Origin: Pseudomonas sp. MPC6
Lineage (GTDB): Bacteria > Pseudomonadota > Gammaproteobacteria > Pseudomonadales > Pseudomonadaceae
DNA: 64,000 bases
Assembly (NCBI RefSeq): GCF_006094435.1
Contig: NZ_CP034783.1
Coordinates: forward strand, 2,321,001 to 2,385,000
Reading direction: 5' to 3'
The notes beneath the pieces were generated by a model. That model was not told the DNA's origin, made no database searches, and was given only the letters and a program-made list of their open reading frames with translations. The translations under genes were made by a program, and so were the position numbers. Every line of letters starts with the position of its first letter. Within the stretch, counting starts at the first letter, position 1. Below, in pieces: positions 1-9,686 of the stretch.

Positions 1-228
1 CAGGTCCTCGCCGTGGCTCAGGAGTTGGAGCTGGACCGCTCCCGTCTCAACGTTCAGGGCGGCTCGCTGGCCCTCGGTCACCCGTTGGCTGCCAGTGGTC
101 TGCGCTTGGTATTGACCTTGTCCCGGCAACTGCGCGAGCACAACCTGCGCTATGGGATTGCCGCGGCCTGTGTCGGCGGCGGGCAGGGCATGGCCCTGCT
201 GATCGAGAACCCAACCTGGCGCGCCTGA
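1..228 (+). CDS. Thiolase (acyl-CoA acetyltransferase), C-terminal part only
   Basis: The reading frame is already open at the left edge, so only the last 75 residues or so are visible. They carry the two C-terminal thiolase signatures: GGSLALGHPLAASG with the catalytic His of the GHP motif, and CVGGGQGMA with the active-site Cys that protonates the leaving acyl group. The family cleaves 3-oxoacyl-CoA to acetyl-CoA and a shortened acyl-CoA in the cytoplasm. The gene ends 61 nt before a co-oriented acyl-CoA dehydrogenase, so both probably belong to one beta-oxidation operon. Substrate cannot be told from this fragment. Seen: motifs and truncation at the window edge. Inferred: operon membership. 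Confidence 0.9.
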   Translation, partial: QVLAVAQELELDRSRLNVQGGSLALGHPLAASGLRLVLTLSRQLREHNLRYGIAAACVGGGQGMALLIENPTWRA

Positions 229-289
229 GGCATTAATAGCCCGCCCGTAGCGACGAATGTCACCTGTTCACTACCCTATGAGGTTTCAC

Positions 290-2044
290 ATGTGGAGCTA
301 TCAGGCGCCCTTGCGCGATATGCGATTTGTTCTTGAACACTGGCTGCAGGCGCCCGAAGCGTGGCGTCGGAGTTCGGTATTCGAGGCGCTGGATTTGCCG
401 CTGGCCGTGCAGGTGCTGGAGGAAGCTGGGCGTTTCAGCAGTGGCATCCTGGCGCCATTAAACAGCATTGGCGATCGCCAGGGTTGCCGTTTGGCTGAGG
501 GACGGGTCACCACTCCGGATGGCTTTGCCGACGCGTATCGGGCCTATGTCGAAGGCGGTTGGCCGGCCCTGGCCTGTGCCGAAGCGCTGGGTGGACAAGG
601 CTTGCCGCAAGTGCTCGACGCGGCGCTGCAAGAGATGCTTTACGCCAGCAACCACGCTTGGGCCATGTACACCGGCATCGCCCACGGCGCCTATCTGTGT
701 TTGAAGACCCACGCAGCCGCGTGGCTGCAGGAGCGCTATCTTCCCGGGATAATTAGTGGCGAAACCTTGGCCACCATGTGCCTGACTGAGCCCCAGGCTG
801 GCAGTGATGTCGGCCTGCTACGCTGTCGCGCCGAACCTCAGGACGACGGCAGTTATCGGCTCAGCGGCAACAAGCTGTTTATCTCGGGCGGCGAGCACGA
901 CCTCACCAACAACATCCTGCATCTGGTGCTGGCTCGCGTGCCGGGAGCGCCAACTGGCAGCCACGGGATTTCGCTGTTCCTGGTGCCGAAGTTATTGAAT
1001 CAAGGTCAGGCCAACGGCGTGGCCTGCGACGGTATCGAGCACAAGATGGGGATTAGGGGCAGTTCCACCTGTTCTCTGGTGTTCGAGGCGGCCCAGGGCT
1101 GGTTGATTGGCGAGGTCAATCGTGGCTTGAAGGCGATGTTCGTGATGATGAATTCAGCACGTCTTCACGTAGGTCTGCAAGGCCTGGGGCACAGCGAAGC
1201 GGCCTGGCAGAACTGCCGTAGCTACGCCAGTGAACGCCAGCAGATGCGCGCACCGTTAAGACCGGCCGGGGTCGTGGCGCAGGCAGCCGACCCGATCCAC
1301 TACCATCCGGCAATGCGCCGCGTCCTGCTCGAATTACGCGCCACCAGCGAAGGCATGCGTGCTATCGGCTATTGGGTCGCACACCTGTTGGACCAGGCCG
1401 AACATGACCCGCAGCTACTGGCTCGGCAACAAGCCGGGCAACTGGCGCAACTGCTAACGCCGATCATTAAGGCGTTTTTCACCGAACAGGGTTTTCGCCA
1501 GGCCAGCAACGCCTTGCAGGTGTTTGGCGGTTACGGTTACGTCACCGAATTTGCCATCGAGCAAACCCTGCGCGACAGCCGTATCGCCATGATTTACGAA
1601 GGTAGCAACGAGATTCAGGCCAATGACCTGCTACTACGCAAGGTATTGGGCGACCAGGGCCAGGCTTTTGACCTGTTGTTGGCGCAATTGCGCGAGGAGT
1701 CCAGGCTGGGCGCCGAAATGCCACAGTGCGCTGGCTACGCTGCGCAACTGGTAACCCTGTGTGGTGCGCTTCACGTGCTGGTTGGCGAGGTGCGTGAGCT
1801 ATCACTCGAAGATGTCGAGTACCCATATCGAGCTGCAGGGAATTTCCTTCAGCTTTGCGGCCTGACCTTGCTTGCGCTGGCCTGGGCACGGGCGGCTCGG
1901 GTCTCGCGGCAATTGCCTGAGGACGATCCACTGCGCGCCGTCAAACTGGAAACCGCCGGGTTTTTTTTCAGCTACCTGTTGCCCCAGGCCGAGCAGCACA
2001 TGGCTGCGGTGCGTGGGGCGCGAGCAAGGTTGGCGTTTATTTAA
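290..2044 (+). CDS. Acyl-CoA dehydrogenase, long form (about 584 aa)
   Basis: Flavoenzyme that oxidises an acyl-CoA to the trans-2-enoyl-CoA and passes electrons to ETF. Its length of about 584 residues, against about 390 for the short type, fits the subgroup with an extra C-terminal helical domain. The flavin-contacting stretch MCLTEPQAGSDVG and the motif IYEGSNEIQ, whose Glu is in the usual catalytic-base position, are both present. The frame is open upstream to ATG 257, but ATG 290 is preferred: it has TGAGG seven bases before it, and family members usually start with a similar MxSYQAPLRDMRF sequence. The partial thiolase lies just upstream in the same direction. Substrate is unknown; chain length cannot be read from sequence alone. 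Confidence 0.9.
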   Translation: MWSYQAPLRDMRFVLEHWLQAPEAWRRSSVFEALDLPLAVQVLEEAGRFSSGILAPLNSIGDRQGCRLAEGRVTTPDGFADAYRAYVEGGWPALACAEALGGQGLPQVLDAALQEMLYASNHAWAMYTGIAHGAYLCLKTHAAAWLQERYLPGIISGETLATMCLTEPQAGSDVGLLRCRAEPQDDGSYRLSGNKLFISGGEHDLTNNILHLVLARVPGAPTGSHGISLFLVPKLLNQGQANGVACDGIEHKMGIRGSSTCSLVFEAAQGWLIGEVNRGLKAMFVMMNSARLHVGLQGLGHSEAAWQNCRSYASERQQMRAPLRPAGVVAQAADPIHYHPAMRRVLLELRATSEGMRAIGYWVAHLLDQAEHDPQLLARQQAGQLAQLLTPIIKAFFTEQGFRQASNALQVFGGYGYVTEFAIEQTLRDSRIAMIYEGSNEIQANDLLLRKVLGDQGQAFDLLLAQLREESRLGAEMPQCAGYAAQLVTLCGALHVLVGEVRELSLEDVEYPYRAAGNFLQLCGLTLLALAWARAARVSRQLPEDDPLRAVKLETAGFFFSYLLPQAEQHMAAVRGARARLAFI

Positions 2045-2195
2045 CTGGGTTCAACGATTGGATTGGCGAAGTTGCTCGATGATTCGGTGGGCGCGATTGG
2101 CGCCGACATCAACGTGGATGTCGATCATCGAGCAGGTCGGAGTGGTGTTTCCTGCACATTGACCTGGGCATCGGGCTCAGGTCACGACTTGTCCA

Positions 2196-3534
<1,339 letters not shown>

Positions 3535-4401
3535 GTGAAATCTTCTGCCATGTCTGTTCCAGTGTTCAAACTCTATGGTGAGACCACGGTCTGGCCGACT
3601 CCTGATCTGCTGCATTGCGAGTCTATTCCCGAGCGCAGTCAGCTGCACAGTTGGGAAATAAAACCCCACTGGCACAGCGATCTGGTACAGCTGATGTATG
3701 TGCAGACGGGACAGGCTGTACTGGAAGTCGAAGACCTGATCACGCAAGTTCAAGGCCCGGCGTTACAGGTAGTGCCCGCATTGAGTGTGCACGCCTTCAG
3801 GTTTTCCGAGGATATCCAGGGCCATGTCATCAGTTTGGCCATGCCCTTGGTCGAGCAGCTCGGCGCTTCGCTGGACAGCACGGCGCTGAACACCCCGGGC
3901 TGTTATTTGCCTGGTCCTGAGTCTGCATACCTGGACACGCTGTTCGCCGCGATCAGTCAGGAATATAGCCAGGACCAACCTGGCCGCGATCCGATGTTGC
4001 ACTCGTTGATCACGTTGCTGTTTGTCTGGCTCAGTCGTCGCAGCCTGGTGCTTTCAACGCCCGACACCAAACTCCATGAGCGTGGTCGAGAGCATCTGCA
4101 GGGCTTTACCCGAGCCTTGGAGTTACGCTTTCGCGAGCACCTGCCCATCGAGCAATATGCGGCGGCGCTGGGGATCAGCGCTGCTCACCTCAATGCCCTG
4201 TGTCGGCGCTTGTGTGGGCAATCGGCATTGGCGATGATCAACCAGCGACTGCTGCTCGAAGCCAAGCGCAATCTGGTGTACACGGCGATGACCGTTAATC
4301 AGGTGTCGGACAGCCTGGGTTTTTCCGAGCCTGCCTACTTCTCGCGCTTCTTCAAGCGCGGTACTGGGCAGTCACCGAAACAATTTCGCATCCAGCGTTA
4401 G
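3535..4401 (+). CDS. pobR: AraC/XylS-type activator of pobA (PobR/PobC-like)
   Basis: Transcription factor of about 288 residues. The N-terminal half is a cupin-like sensor domain (HSWEIKPHWHSDLVQLMYV). The last 90 residues carry the two AraC helix-turn-helix motifs, ending in the typical SLGFSEPAYFSRFFKRGTGQSP. In pseudomonads pobA is switched on by an AraC-family protein responding to 4-hydroxybenzoate, and the divergent position next to pobA supports that role. Start choice: GTG 3535 follows GGGGGA by four bases; ATG 3550 is the alternative but sits 20 bases from that ribosome binding site, and a TTG at 3523 is unlikely. The gene is followed after 32 bases by pcaQ. Function is inferred from family and context. 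Confidence 0.88.
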   Translation: MKSSAMSVPVFKLYGETTVWPTPDLLHCESIPERSQLHSWEIKPHWHSDLVQLMYVQTGQAVLEVEDLITQVQGPALQVVPALSVHAFRFSEDIQGHVISLAMPLVEQLGASLDSTALNTPGCYLPGPESAYLDTLFAAISQEYSQDQPGRDPMLHSLITLLFVWLSRRSLVLSTPDTKLHERGREHLQGFTRALELRFREHLPIEQYAAALGISAAHLNALCRRLCGQSALAMINQRLLLEAKRNLVYTAMTVNQVSDSLGFSEPAYFSRFFKRGTGQSPKQFRIQR

Positions 4402-4433
4402 CGGATGCCAGACCTGCAAGGCAGCCAGCTGCG

Positions 4434-5363
4434 GTGAATATCGATACCAGAATAAAATTTCGTCATTTGCTGTGTTTTCTCGAAGTGGCGCGCCAGGGAA
4501 GCCTGGCCCGTGCCTCGGATAAATTGGCAATCAGCCAGCCAGCGCTGTCCAAAACCCTCAAGGAACTGGAAACCTTGCTGGCCACCCGCTTGTTCACACG
4601 CAGCAAGAGCGGCGCCGCACTGACCGAAGCTGGGGTGGCTTTTTTGCGCTATGCCGGACCGAGCGTGCAAGCCCTGCGCGAAGGGGTCAATAACCTGCGT
4701 TCCGGTGAACATGCGCCGATCACTGCGCGGCTCGGCGTGCTGTCCACAGTGGAAAGCTTGCTGGTGCCGGAAGTCATCTGCCGCTTGCACGCCCGACATC
4801 CGGCCTTGGTCGTGAGCGTGGTGACCGGACCCAGCGCGTACCTGCTGTCGCAACTGCGCGTCGGTGAGCTGGATCTGGTGGTCGGGCGGATGACCGATAG
4901 CCCACAGATTCTTGGTCTCGCATTCGAGCATCTGTACAGCGAATCCATGACCCTGGTGGTGCGTAACGGCCATCCGCTGCTGACCGATCCCCAAGGTCAC
5001 AAACGCCTTGAAGACTATCCGCTGGTGCTGCCATTGGTCGGGACGACGATCCGCAAGTTCGCCGACAGCCTGTTTGTGCAGCACGACATCAGCCCACCGC
5101 GCCGGCGTCTTGAAACCCTATCGCTGACCCTGAGTCGGCGTTACGTGGAGTGCAGTGAGGCGGTCTGGGTCGCGCCGTTGGATGCCGTCAGGCAAGACCT
5201 GAGCCGCGGTACATTGGTTGAGTTGGATTTGGGCATTCGTGAACCGGGCGGCTCGGTTGGCATGTGCAGCAACCCCGCGCTGCACATGCCACTGGCGACC
5301 CAATGGTGCGTGGAGGTGCTGCGCGAAGTGGGGGAGGAGTATCGCGAGGGTCGCTATCCATAA
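4434..5363 (+). CDS. pcaQ: LysR-type regulator PcaQ
   Basis: LysR-family regulator of 309 residues. The N-terminal winged helix-turn-helix reads [17 protein letters not shown] then [14 protein letters not shown]; the rest is the ligand-binding periplasmic-protein-like domain. Start is GTG 4434. PcaQ proteins activate genes for protocatechuate ring cleavage in response to beta-carboxymuconate-type intermediates (established in Agrobacterium and Sinorhizobium), and here the gene lies directly before pcaHG in the same direction. Its stop codon falls inside a hairpin that looks like its own terminator, so pcaHG probably has a separate promoter in 5394-5465. Naming is by context and resemblance. 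Confidence 0.85.
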   Translation: MNIDTRIKFRHLLCFLEVARQGSLARASDKLAISQPALSKTLKELETLLATRLFTRSKSGAALTEAGVAFLRYAGPSVQALREGVNNLRSGEHAPITARLGVLSTVESLLVPEVICRLHARHPALVVSVVTGPSAYLLSQLRVGELDLVVGRMTDSPQILGLAFEHLYSESMTLVVRNGHPLLTDPQGHKRLEDYPLVLPLVGTTIRKFADSLFVQHDISPPRRRLETLSLTLSRRYVECSEAVWVAPLDAVRQDLSRGTLVELDLGIREPGGSVGMCSNPALHMPLATQWCVEVLREVGEEYREGRYP

Positions 5364-5393
5364 CCATTTGGATATGGATAGCGGCTGTTTTTT
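5352..5393 (+). terminator. Intrinsic terminator overlapping the pcaQ stop codon
   Basis: CGCTATCCATA (5352-5362) and TATGGATAGCG (5373-5383) form a perfect 11-bp inverted repeat around a 10-base loop and are followed by GGCTGTTTTTTC. This is a typical Rho-independent terminator on the plus strand. The loop region also reads ATAACCATTTGGATAT, which loosely resembles a PcaQ box (ATAACC-N4-GGTTAA), so a regulatory role cannot be excluded. Confidence 0.75.
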
Positions 5394-5479
5394 CAGTTTT
5401 GGATCAGGTCTTGCCGGGAGAAACTGGGCGACAGGCTGCTGCCCATCAGCCGTTACCCATAACAACCAAGGAGACTGAT

Positions 5480-6199
5480 ATGTCTGATGCGGACAACGCC
5501 CGCTTCGTCATCCGTGACCGTAATTGGCATCCCAAGGCCTTGACCCCGGATTACAAAACTTCGATCTTGCGTTCCCCCCGGCAAGCCCTGGTCAGCATTC
5601 CTCAGTCTCTCTCGGAAATCACCGGGCCGGACTTTTCCCACCTGAAGATGGGCCAGCACGATAACGATCTGCTGCTCAACTTTAACCACGGTGGGCTGCC
5701 CATCGGCGAGCGCATCATCGTGGCCGGGCGGGTCTGTGACCAATACGGCAAGCCGATCCCCCACACCCTGGTCGAGATGTGGCAAGCAAATGCCGGTGGT
5801 CGCTACCGGCACAAGAAAGACAGCTACCTGGCAGCCATCGATCCGAATTTTGGTGGCGTTGGCCGGGCCTTGACCGACCACGACGGCAACTACAGTTTTC
5901 GCACGGTCAAACCTGGCCCGTACCCGTGGCGCAACGGACCCAATGACTGGCGGCCTGCGCACATTCACTTCTCGATCAGTGGCCCGTCTATTGCTACCCG
6001 CTTGATTACTCAGCTGTATTTTGAAGGCGACCCGCTGATCCCCATGTGCCCGATCGTCAAGTCGATCGCCAATCCGGATGCGGTGCAGAGCTTGATCGCC
6101 AAGCTCGACATGAGCATGGCCAATCCGATGGATTGCCTGGCTTATCGCTTTGATATCGTTTTGCGCGGTCAACGCCAGACCCATTTCGAAAACTGCTGA
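5480..6199 (+). CDS. pcaH: Protocatechuate 3,4-dioxygenase beta subunit
   Basis: Catalytic subunit of the intradiol ring-cleaving dioxygenase that converts protocatechuate to 3-carboxy-cis,cis-muconate with non-haem Fe(III). All four iron ligands can be placed: Tyr109 in [11 protein letters not shown], Tyr148 in [12 protein letters not shown], and His161 and His163 in RPAHIHFS. The 239-residue length fits the family. ATG 5480 is chosen because AAGGAG lies seven bases upstream; the open frame extends further left, but those residues are not family-like. pcaG follows after 12 bases, as expected for the alpha-beta heterodimer. Substrate comes from PobA next door. Confidence 0.97.
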   Translation: MSDADNARFVIRDRNWHPKALTPDYKTSILRSPRQALVSIPQSLSEITGPDFSHLKMGQHDNDLLLNFNHGGLPIGERIIVAGRVCDQYGKPIPHTLVEMWQANAGGRYRHKKDSYLAAIDPNFGGVGRALTDHDGNYSFRTVKPGPYPWRNGPNDWRPAHIHFSISGPSIATRLITQLYFEGDPLIPMCPIVKSIANPDAVQSLIAKLDMSMANPMDCLAYRFDIVLRGQRQTHFENC

Positions 6200-6211
6200 G
6201 GAGGCACGCGC

Positions 6212-6814
6212 ATGCCCGTTCAACTTTTACCAGAAACCCCTTCGCAAACGGCTGGCCCTTATGTACACATTGGCCTGGCGCTGGAGGCGGCTGGCAATCC
6301 GCCCCGCGAGCAGGAAATATGGAACGAGATGGCCAAACCCGGAGCGCCGGGCGAGCATATTCTGCTGGTGGGTAATGTCTATGACGGCAATGGCCACCTG
6401 ATCCGTGACTCGTTCCTGGAGTTTTGGCAGGCCAACCACGAGGGTGTGTACGACGTCGAATACAACCTTGAAAACCCCTTCAATAGTTTTGGCCGGACCG
6501 CCACCACGGATGTCGGCGAGTGGACGTTGAAAACCATCAAGCCGGGCGTCGTTCGCAACGCAGCCGGTGTGCCCATGGCGGCGCATATTAATGTGTCGTT
6601 GTTTGCCCGTGGCATCAACATTCACTTGCAGACTCGCCTGTACTTCGACGATGAGGTCGAGGCCAATTCCCTCGACCCGGTGCTTAACCTGATCGAGCAG
6701 CCGCAACGTCGGGAAAGCTTGATCGCCAAGCGTTGCACCGTTGACGGCAAGCTGGCCTACCGCTTTGACATTCGTGTTCAAGGTGAGGCGGAAACAGTGT
6801 TCTTCGACTTCTAG
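6212..6814 (+). CDS. pcaG: Protocatechuate 3,4-dioxygenase alpha subunit
   Basis: Structural and substrate-binding partner of PcaH; 200 residues, the normal length. It begins with the typical LLPETPSQTAGPYVHIGL segment and keeps the dioxygenase beta-sandwich core (SFLEFWQANHEGVYD, GVPMAAHINVSLFARGINIHLQTRLYF). As usual for the alpha chain, the iron-ligand tyrosines and histidines of PcaH are not all present. It is preceded by GAGG and placed 12 bases after pcaH. Both subunits look intact, while every pca gene downstream is broken, so the ring-cleavage product needs pcaB, pcaC and pcaD function from elsewhere in the genome. Confidence 0.97.
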   Translation: MPVQLLPETPSQTAGPYVHIGLALEAAGNPPREQEIWNEMAKPGAPGEHILLVGNVYDGNGHLIRDSFLEFWQANHEGVYDVEYNLENPFNSFGRTATTDVGEWTLKTIKPGVVRNAAGVPMAAHINVSLFARGINIHLQTRLYFDDEVEANSLDPVLNLIEQPQRRESLIAKRCTVDGKLAYRFDIRVQGEAETVFFDF

Positions 6815-6882
6815 GGTTTCAAGCCTGCGTGCGCTGTACCGGTTGTTTTCCAAGCGTTTAATAAAAATAAAGGAAATTTCGC

Positions 6883-7185
6883 ATGACTGTCTCCGTACCT
6901 GCGCCGGTGGCCGGCACGCTCGATGTCGAGGCGTTGATCAACGCCAAAGTACTTTCCACCTAACAATGGCTGATCGTGTTGCTGTGCTTTCTGATCGTGT
7001 TCCTGGATGGTCTGGACACGGCCGCCATGGGTTTTATCGCACCGGCGCTGAGCCAGGACTGGGGCATCGATCGCGCCAGTCTGGGGCCGGTGCTCGGCGG
7101 AATCTTGCCATTGGTGGTGCCCGCGGCGCTGGCCACCGTTGCGGTCGTGATCAAGGGGCTGGTCAGCCATGCGGACGCCACCTGA
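6883..7185 (+). pseudogene. pcaK: Remnant of 4-hydroxybenzoate/protocatechuate transporter PcaK
   Basis: From ATG 6883 the frame reads an MFS N-terminus, hits an in-frame TAA at 6961-6963 after 26 codons (LST-stop-QW, where PcaK has Tyr before Gln-Trp), then continues with QWLIVLLCFLIVFLDGLD and TAAMGFIAPALSQDWGIDRA. It then jumps to VPAALATVAVVIKGLVSHA, which corresponds to the extreme C-terminus of PcaK. About 340 of about 450 residues are missing. A short GGILPL between the two parts may come from the middle of the protein, which would imply two deletions. The original ribosome binding site (AAAGGAAA) is still there. The gene cannot make a 12-helix transporter. Confidence 0.88.
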
Positions 7186-7222
7186 GATGACCTGACTGAT
7201 TTCTGAATTCTGGAGTAATGGC

Positions 7223-7396
7223 GTGAACAGACCCACCAATCAACTCTTCGATAGCTATTTCACACAGTCGACCATGCGCGAGGTCTTTTCCGATCAGGGG
7301 CGGGTGCAGGGCATGCTTGACTTCGAAGCCGCTCTGGCCCGCGCCGTAGCCGACATGAAGCTCATTCCCTTTGAGGTACAATGGCGTGACCCGTGA
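7223..7396 (+). pseudogene. pcaB: 5' fragment of pcaB (3-carboxymuconate cycloisomerase)
   Basis: From GTG 7223 the frame encodes about 50 residues of the PcaB N-terminus: NQLFDSYFTQSTMREVFSD, then GRVQGMLDFEAALARA. After LIPFEV, near 7376, the family resemblance ends. The frame runs into the pcaC fragment out of phase and stops at 7394-7396. Intact PcaB has about 450 residues, so roughly 90 percent is gone. The enzyme would have converted carboxymuconate to carboxymuconolactone. Confidence 0.87.
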
Positions 7397-7511
7397 TGAG
7401 ATCAAGGAAGTCTTGATGCAGAATGCTATCTACTGTGGCATTCCCGCTGCCAACGCGAGCTTCCATCTTGCTGAATCCATCTGGGACGAAGTGGGCGTGG
7501 AGTCGTTGTGA
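7380..7511 (+). pseudogene. pcaC: 3' fragment of pcaC (4-carboxymuconolactone decarboxylase)
   Basis: In the frame starting at 7380 the sequence reads NGVTRDEIKEVLMQNAIYCG and then IPAANASFHLAESIWDEVG, which is the C-terminal third of PcaC, ending at TGA 7509-7511. The N-terminal two thirds are missing and the fragment is joined directly to the start of pcaB in another frame. Because pcaB-pcaD-pcaC is a common gene order, a single deletion could have removed the end of pcaB, all of pcaD and the start of pcaC. Confidence 0.88.
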
Positions 7512-7560
7512 AACTCCAGATTTACTGACTGGCAGTAAACCTGGACTATTACGGTCTACC

Positions 7561-7656
7561 TCACCCCGCAATATACAACCCCCCATTCACATGCAGCACC
7601 TCACCCGTCATGAAGCTTGACCCGTTGCTGCACAGAAAGGCGATCACCGAGGCGAT
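7561..7656 (-). pseudogene. C-terminal remnant of a short-chain dehydrogenase
   Basis: Read on the minus strand, 31 codons ending in TGA at 7561 encode IASVIAFLCSNGSSFMTGE followed by VLHVNGGLYIAG. This is the typical C-terminus of a FabG-like short-chain dehydrogenase/reductase (FMTGxxLxVNGG). A stop codon lies immediately upstream at 7657-7659 and none of the Rossmann fold or catalytic Tyr-Lys region is present. It is too short to function and abuts the EAL-domain fragment on the other strand. Confidence 0.8.
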
Positions 7657-8407
7657 CTAAAGGCTATCGAAACCCAGTCGTTCAAGCTGCATTATCAACC
7701 GCAGATAGAAGCGCTCGGGTCGGGTGGTCGGGGTCGAAGCGTTGTTGCGCTGGGAGCATCCGGAAAAAGGATTTATCTCACCTGCGGTGTTTGTACCGGT
7801 GGCAGAGGACAGTGGTCAGATCATCCCGCTGAGCCTTTGGGTACTCGATACGGCCTGCGCGCAGCTGCGCCAGCTAGGCGAGCAGGGCATCACGGGCATT
7901 TCGATGGCGGTGAATATTTCGCCGATGCATTTCCAGCGTGGCCAGTTCGTCCAATGTGTCCAAGCCGCCTTGGAGAAACATGGTCTGCGTGGTGAGCAGT
8001 TGGAGCTGGAGATCACCGAGTCGCTTCTGTTGCATAACGCTGAACAGGCGATCGATACGGTGCACCGGCTCAAGGCGTTGGGGGTGCGCATTGCGCTCGA
8101 TGATTTCGGCACCGGTTTTTCCAGCCTCAGCTACCTCAAGCGGTTGCCCATCGACAAGATCAAGATCGACCGCTCGTTCATCCAGGACATCGCCACCGAC
8201 CATCATGATGCAGCGATCACCCAAGGCATTATTTCCATGGCCCATCACCTCAGCCTGACGGTGGTCGCCGAAGGCGTGGAAACGGCGTCTCAGGTGGATT
8301 TCCTGAGAGGCAGTCGCTGCGATGTTTTTCAGGGGTATTACTTTGCCAAACCGATGCCCTCTGCGGAAATCGAAGCGTTCCTGAGCCAGCCCGCGTCCCG
8401 TCCCTGA
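7657..8407 (+). pseudogene. 5'-truncated, frameshifted EAL-domain (c-di-GMP phosphodiesterase) gene
   Basis: From 7724 a 227-residue frame covers nearly a whole EAL domain: the EAL signature in VEALLRWEHPEKG, then NISPMHFQRG, ELEITESLL, DDFGTGFSSLSYLKRLP, KIDRSFI and EGVETASQ. Just upstream, in a different frame (from about 7663), the text AIETQSFKLHYQPQIEA is the start of the same domain, so a frameshift separates the two near 7714-7722. Nothing upstream encodes the GGDEF or sensor domains that usually precede such a module. An internal GTG (7724) could in theory give a short EAL protein, but no good ribosome binding site is visible. Most likely dead. Confidence 0.72.
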
Positions 8408-8627
8408 CCGGCCATTCTGAGAAATCCAGAGTGAAGTTTTGAAAGCTTTCAAGCAGTAGCAACTTATCGGTGCTCCATGGGAGTTCCATGGTCGGTGATC
8501 AATGGCCGTAGGCTTGATTGGAGAAACTATTTACAAAAAACGCCCCTGCAAGTAATCGGCGTTAAGCGGCGTGAAGCAGTTGATGCCCTACGCCAATAGT
8601 TATTTTTAGCATTATGCAGGAAGCCCT

Positions 8628-8894
8628 CTATTCAGTTTTCAGTGTTGATACAAATGTAGCCAGCGAAGGATCTTTTTCAGCATTTTGCTTGTGCCTGCCG
8701 ATGAAAATCCACTCGTCCTCTGTCCAAAGAATTCGTGTTGTCTTAGGTGCTTTGCAGTCAAAAACAACCTGATAGATTTTTGTTTCTCGCTGCTGGACGA
8801 CGACGCATTGCTCAAGGCAAACCCACAATCGCTGCCCGGGCACCAGTGTTGGCGCATTGAGCGGGACACACAGCTTAATTTCTGTTTTTCGCAT
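8628..8894 (-). CDS. Small protein of unknown function (88 aa)
   Basis: Open frame of 88 codons from ATG 8894, preceded by AGGGA about 12 bases upstream. I do not recognise the family. The product is soluble, with no signal peptide or membrane segment, one central WTEDEWIF segment and a charged C-terminus. It runs divergent to the 9122 gene, with an operator-like palindrome (8993-9011) between them, which is mild support that it is a real gene. The plus-strand frame over the same bases is a less likely alternative. Confidence 0.45.
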   Translation of the reverse strand: MRKTEIKLCVPLNAPTLVPGQRLWVCLEQCVVVQQRETKIYQVVFDCKAPKTTRILWTEDEWIFIGRHKQNAEKDPSLATFVSTLKTE

Positions 8895-8992
8895 GATGAC
8901 TTTCGTCCCTAAAATTCAGAAACCGTACGCGGTAAATCGAAAGACGGTGGTTCTGCTAATGACTAGCCTCCGAGGGTGCATATGTGCATAAT

Positions 8993-9011
8993 ATTATCAT
9001 GCAGTGATAAT
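8993..9011. promoter_or_regulatory. Operator-like palindrome, member 1 of a repeated family
   Basis: ATTATCATGCAGTGATAAT: 7-bp inverted arms (ATTATCA / TGATAAT) around a 5-base centre, 19 bp in all. It lies 110 bases upstream of the small gene at 9122 and between divergent genes. It matches the best copy of the family (15771-15789) at 17 of 19 positions. This is a probable binding site for a dimeric regulator. Confidence 0.6.
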
Positions 9012-9121
9012 AGAAAGGCAATCTGCTCGACCTTGCCTCAGGCAGGCGACGTCTTTTGCTTAACTGCCGGGAGGCAAAATCACGCATGAGAACAGCAAGA
9101 TTTGAGCGCTTGGAGAGCTGC

Positions 9122-9352
9122 ATGAGACGTGAGGACGTAAAAATAAAACACGCTGAAGGCATTCAGTTTGACACCCATTTGATTGCCAATCCGGCCAACA
9201 CCCAGGAGTGGATCGCCTTCTTTAAAAAGGATGCAGGAAGAAGCTTTTTCCTGGTCAATGACAACGAAGAAATCGAACCCTTCCGACACCTTGATGATTT
9301 GATTCATGAGCTGCGTGAAATCGGCATCAAGGTGGCTGAAATTCATTTGTGA
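9122..9352 (+). CDS. Small conserved protein, paralogue of the 13279-13509 product (76 aa)
   Basis: The 76-residue product starts MRREDVKIKHAEGIQFDTHL and contains ANPANTQEWIAFFKKDAGR and FFLVNDNEEIE. A second gene in this window encodes a protein of identical length with about 70 percent identity, so this is a real, duplicated family; I do not know its function. There is no signal peptide or transmembrane segment. ATG 9122 is chosen because it aligns with the paralogue start and has GGAGAG four bases upstream; an upstream ATG at 9056 would add 22 unmatched residues. It is followed after 24 bases by another small gene. An operator-like palindrome lies 110 bases upstream. Confidence 0.7.
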   Translation: MRREDVKIKHAEGIQFDTHLIANPANTQEWIAFFKKDAGRSFFLVNDNEEIEPFRHLDDLIHELREIGIKVAEIHL

Positions 9353-9376
9353 ATTATTTTTCCTTGGAGTGTCGTC

Positions 9377-9571
9377 ATGTCTGTCAGGGTCGAACATCTG
9401 TCTGGTCAGAGTGAAGATCTATGGTCCGTGTGTGTAGGTACCCGGCGAATTCAGTTCCGCAATGAACAGGGTGCAAAGGACTACGCGGCAACGCTGAAAC
9501 AGCGGATAGAAGCTCCACATATGTACCCGTATGCAGTGCCGGCAACCGGTAACGGAAACTGCAGTAAGTAA
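9377..9571 (+). CDS. Small protein of unknown function (64 aa)
   Basis: A 64-codon frame with TTGGAG eleven bases before ATG 9377, 24 bases after the preceding small gene and probably co-transcribed with it. The product reads like a small cytoplasmic domain (LWSVCVGTRRIQFRNEQGA), with no membrane segment. I do not recognise the family. Reality of the gene is supported by its ribosome binding site and spacing, not by a known homologue. Confidence 0.55.
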   Translation: MSVRVEHLSGQSEDLWSVCVGTRRIQFRNEQGAKDYAATLKQRIEAPHMYPYAVPATGNGNCSK

Positions 9572-9646
9572 TTGAAGGTGTTGCCCTTGTTTTGGCTGGA
9601 CGGTGATCACCATGGACCTTTCGCTCTCGGCCCGGAGGGAACAGAT

Positions 9647-9675
9647 ATAAAACGCCAGCTCTGACTGAGCTGGCG
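9647..9675 (-). terminator. Intrinsic terminator of the isocitrate dehydrogenase gene
   Basis: A perfect 9-bp inverted repeat, CGCCAGCTC (9653-9661) and GAGCTGGCG (9667-9675), with a 5-base loop. On the minus strand it is followed by TTTTATATCT. It lies 12 bases past the stop of the minus-strand dehydrogenase gene. The plus strand lacks a T run here, so the signal serves mainly the minus strand. Confidence 0.75.
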
Positions 9676-9686
9676 AATACGTCTAT

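Noticed and set aside
5360..5375. ATAACCATTTGGATAT as a PcaQ operator
   Set aside because: Only the left half fits the known box, and the same bases form the loop of a strong terminator that explains them better. Kept only as a remark.
8685..8912. Plus-strand 75-codon gene over the same bases as the minus-strand 88-codon frame
   Set aside because: Weak start signal and less protein-like composition than the minus-strand frame, which also has a plausible divergent promoter arrangement. Not fully excluded.
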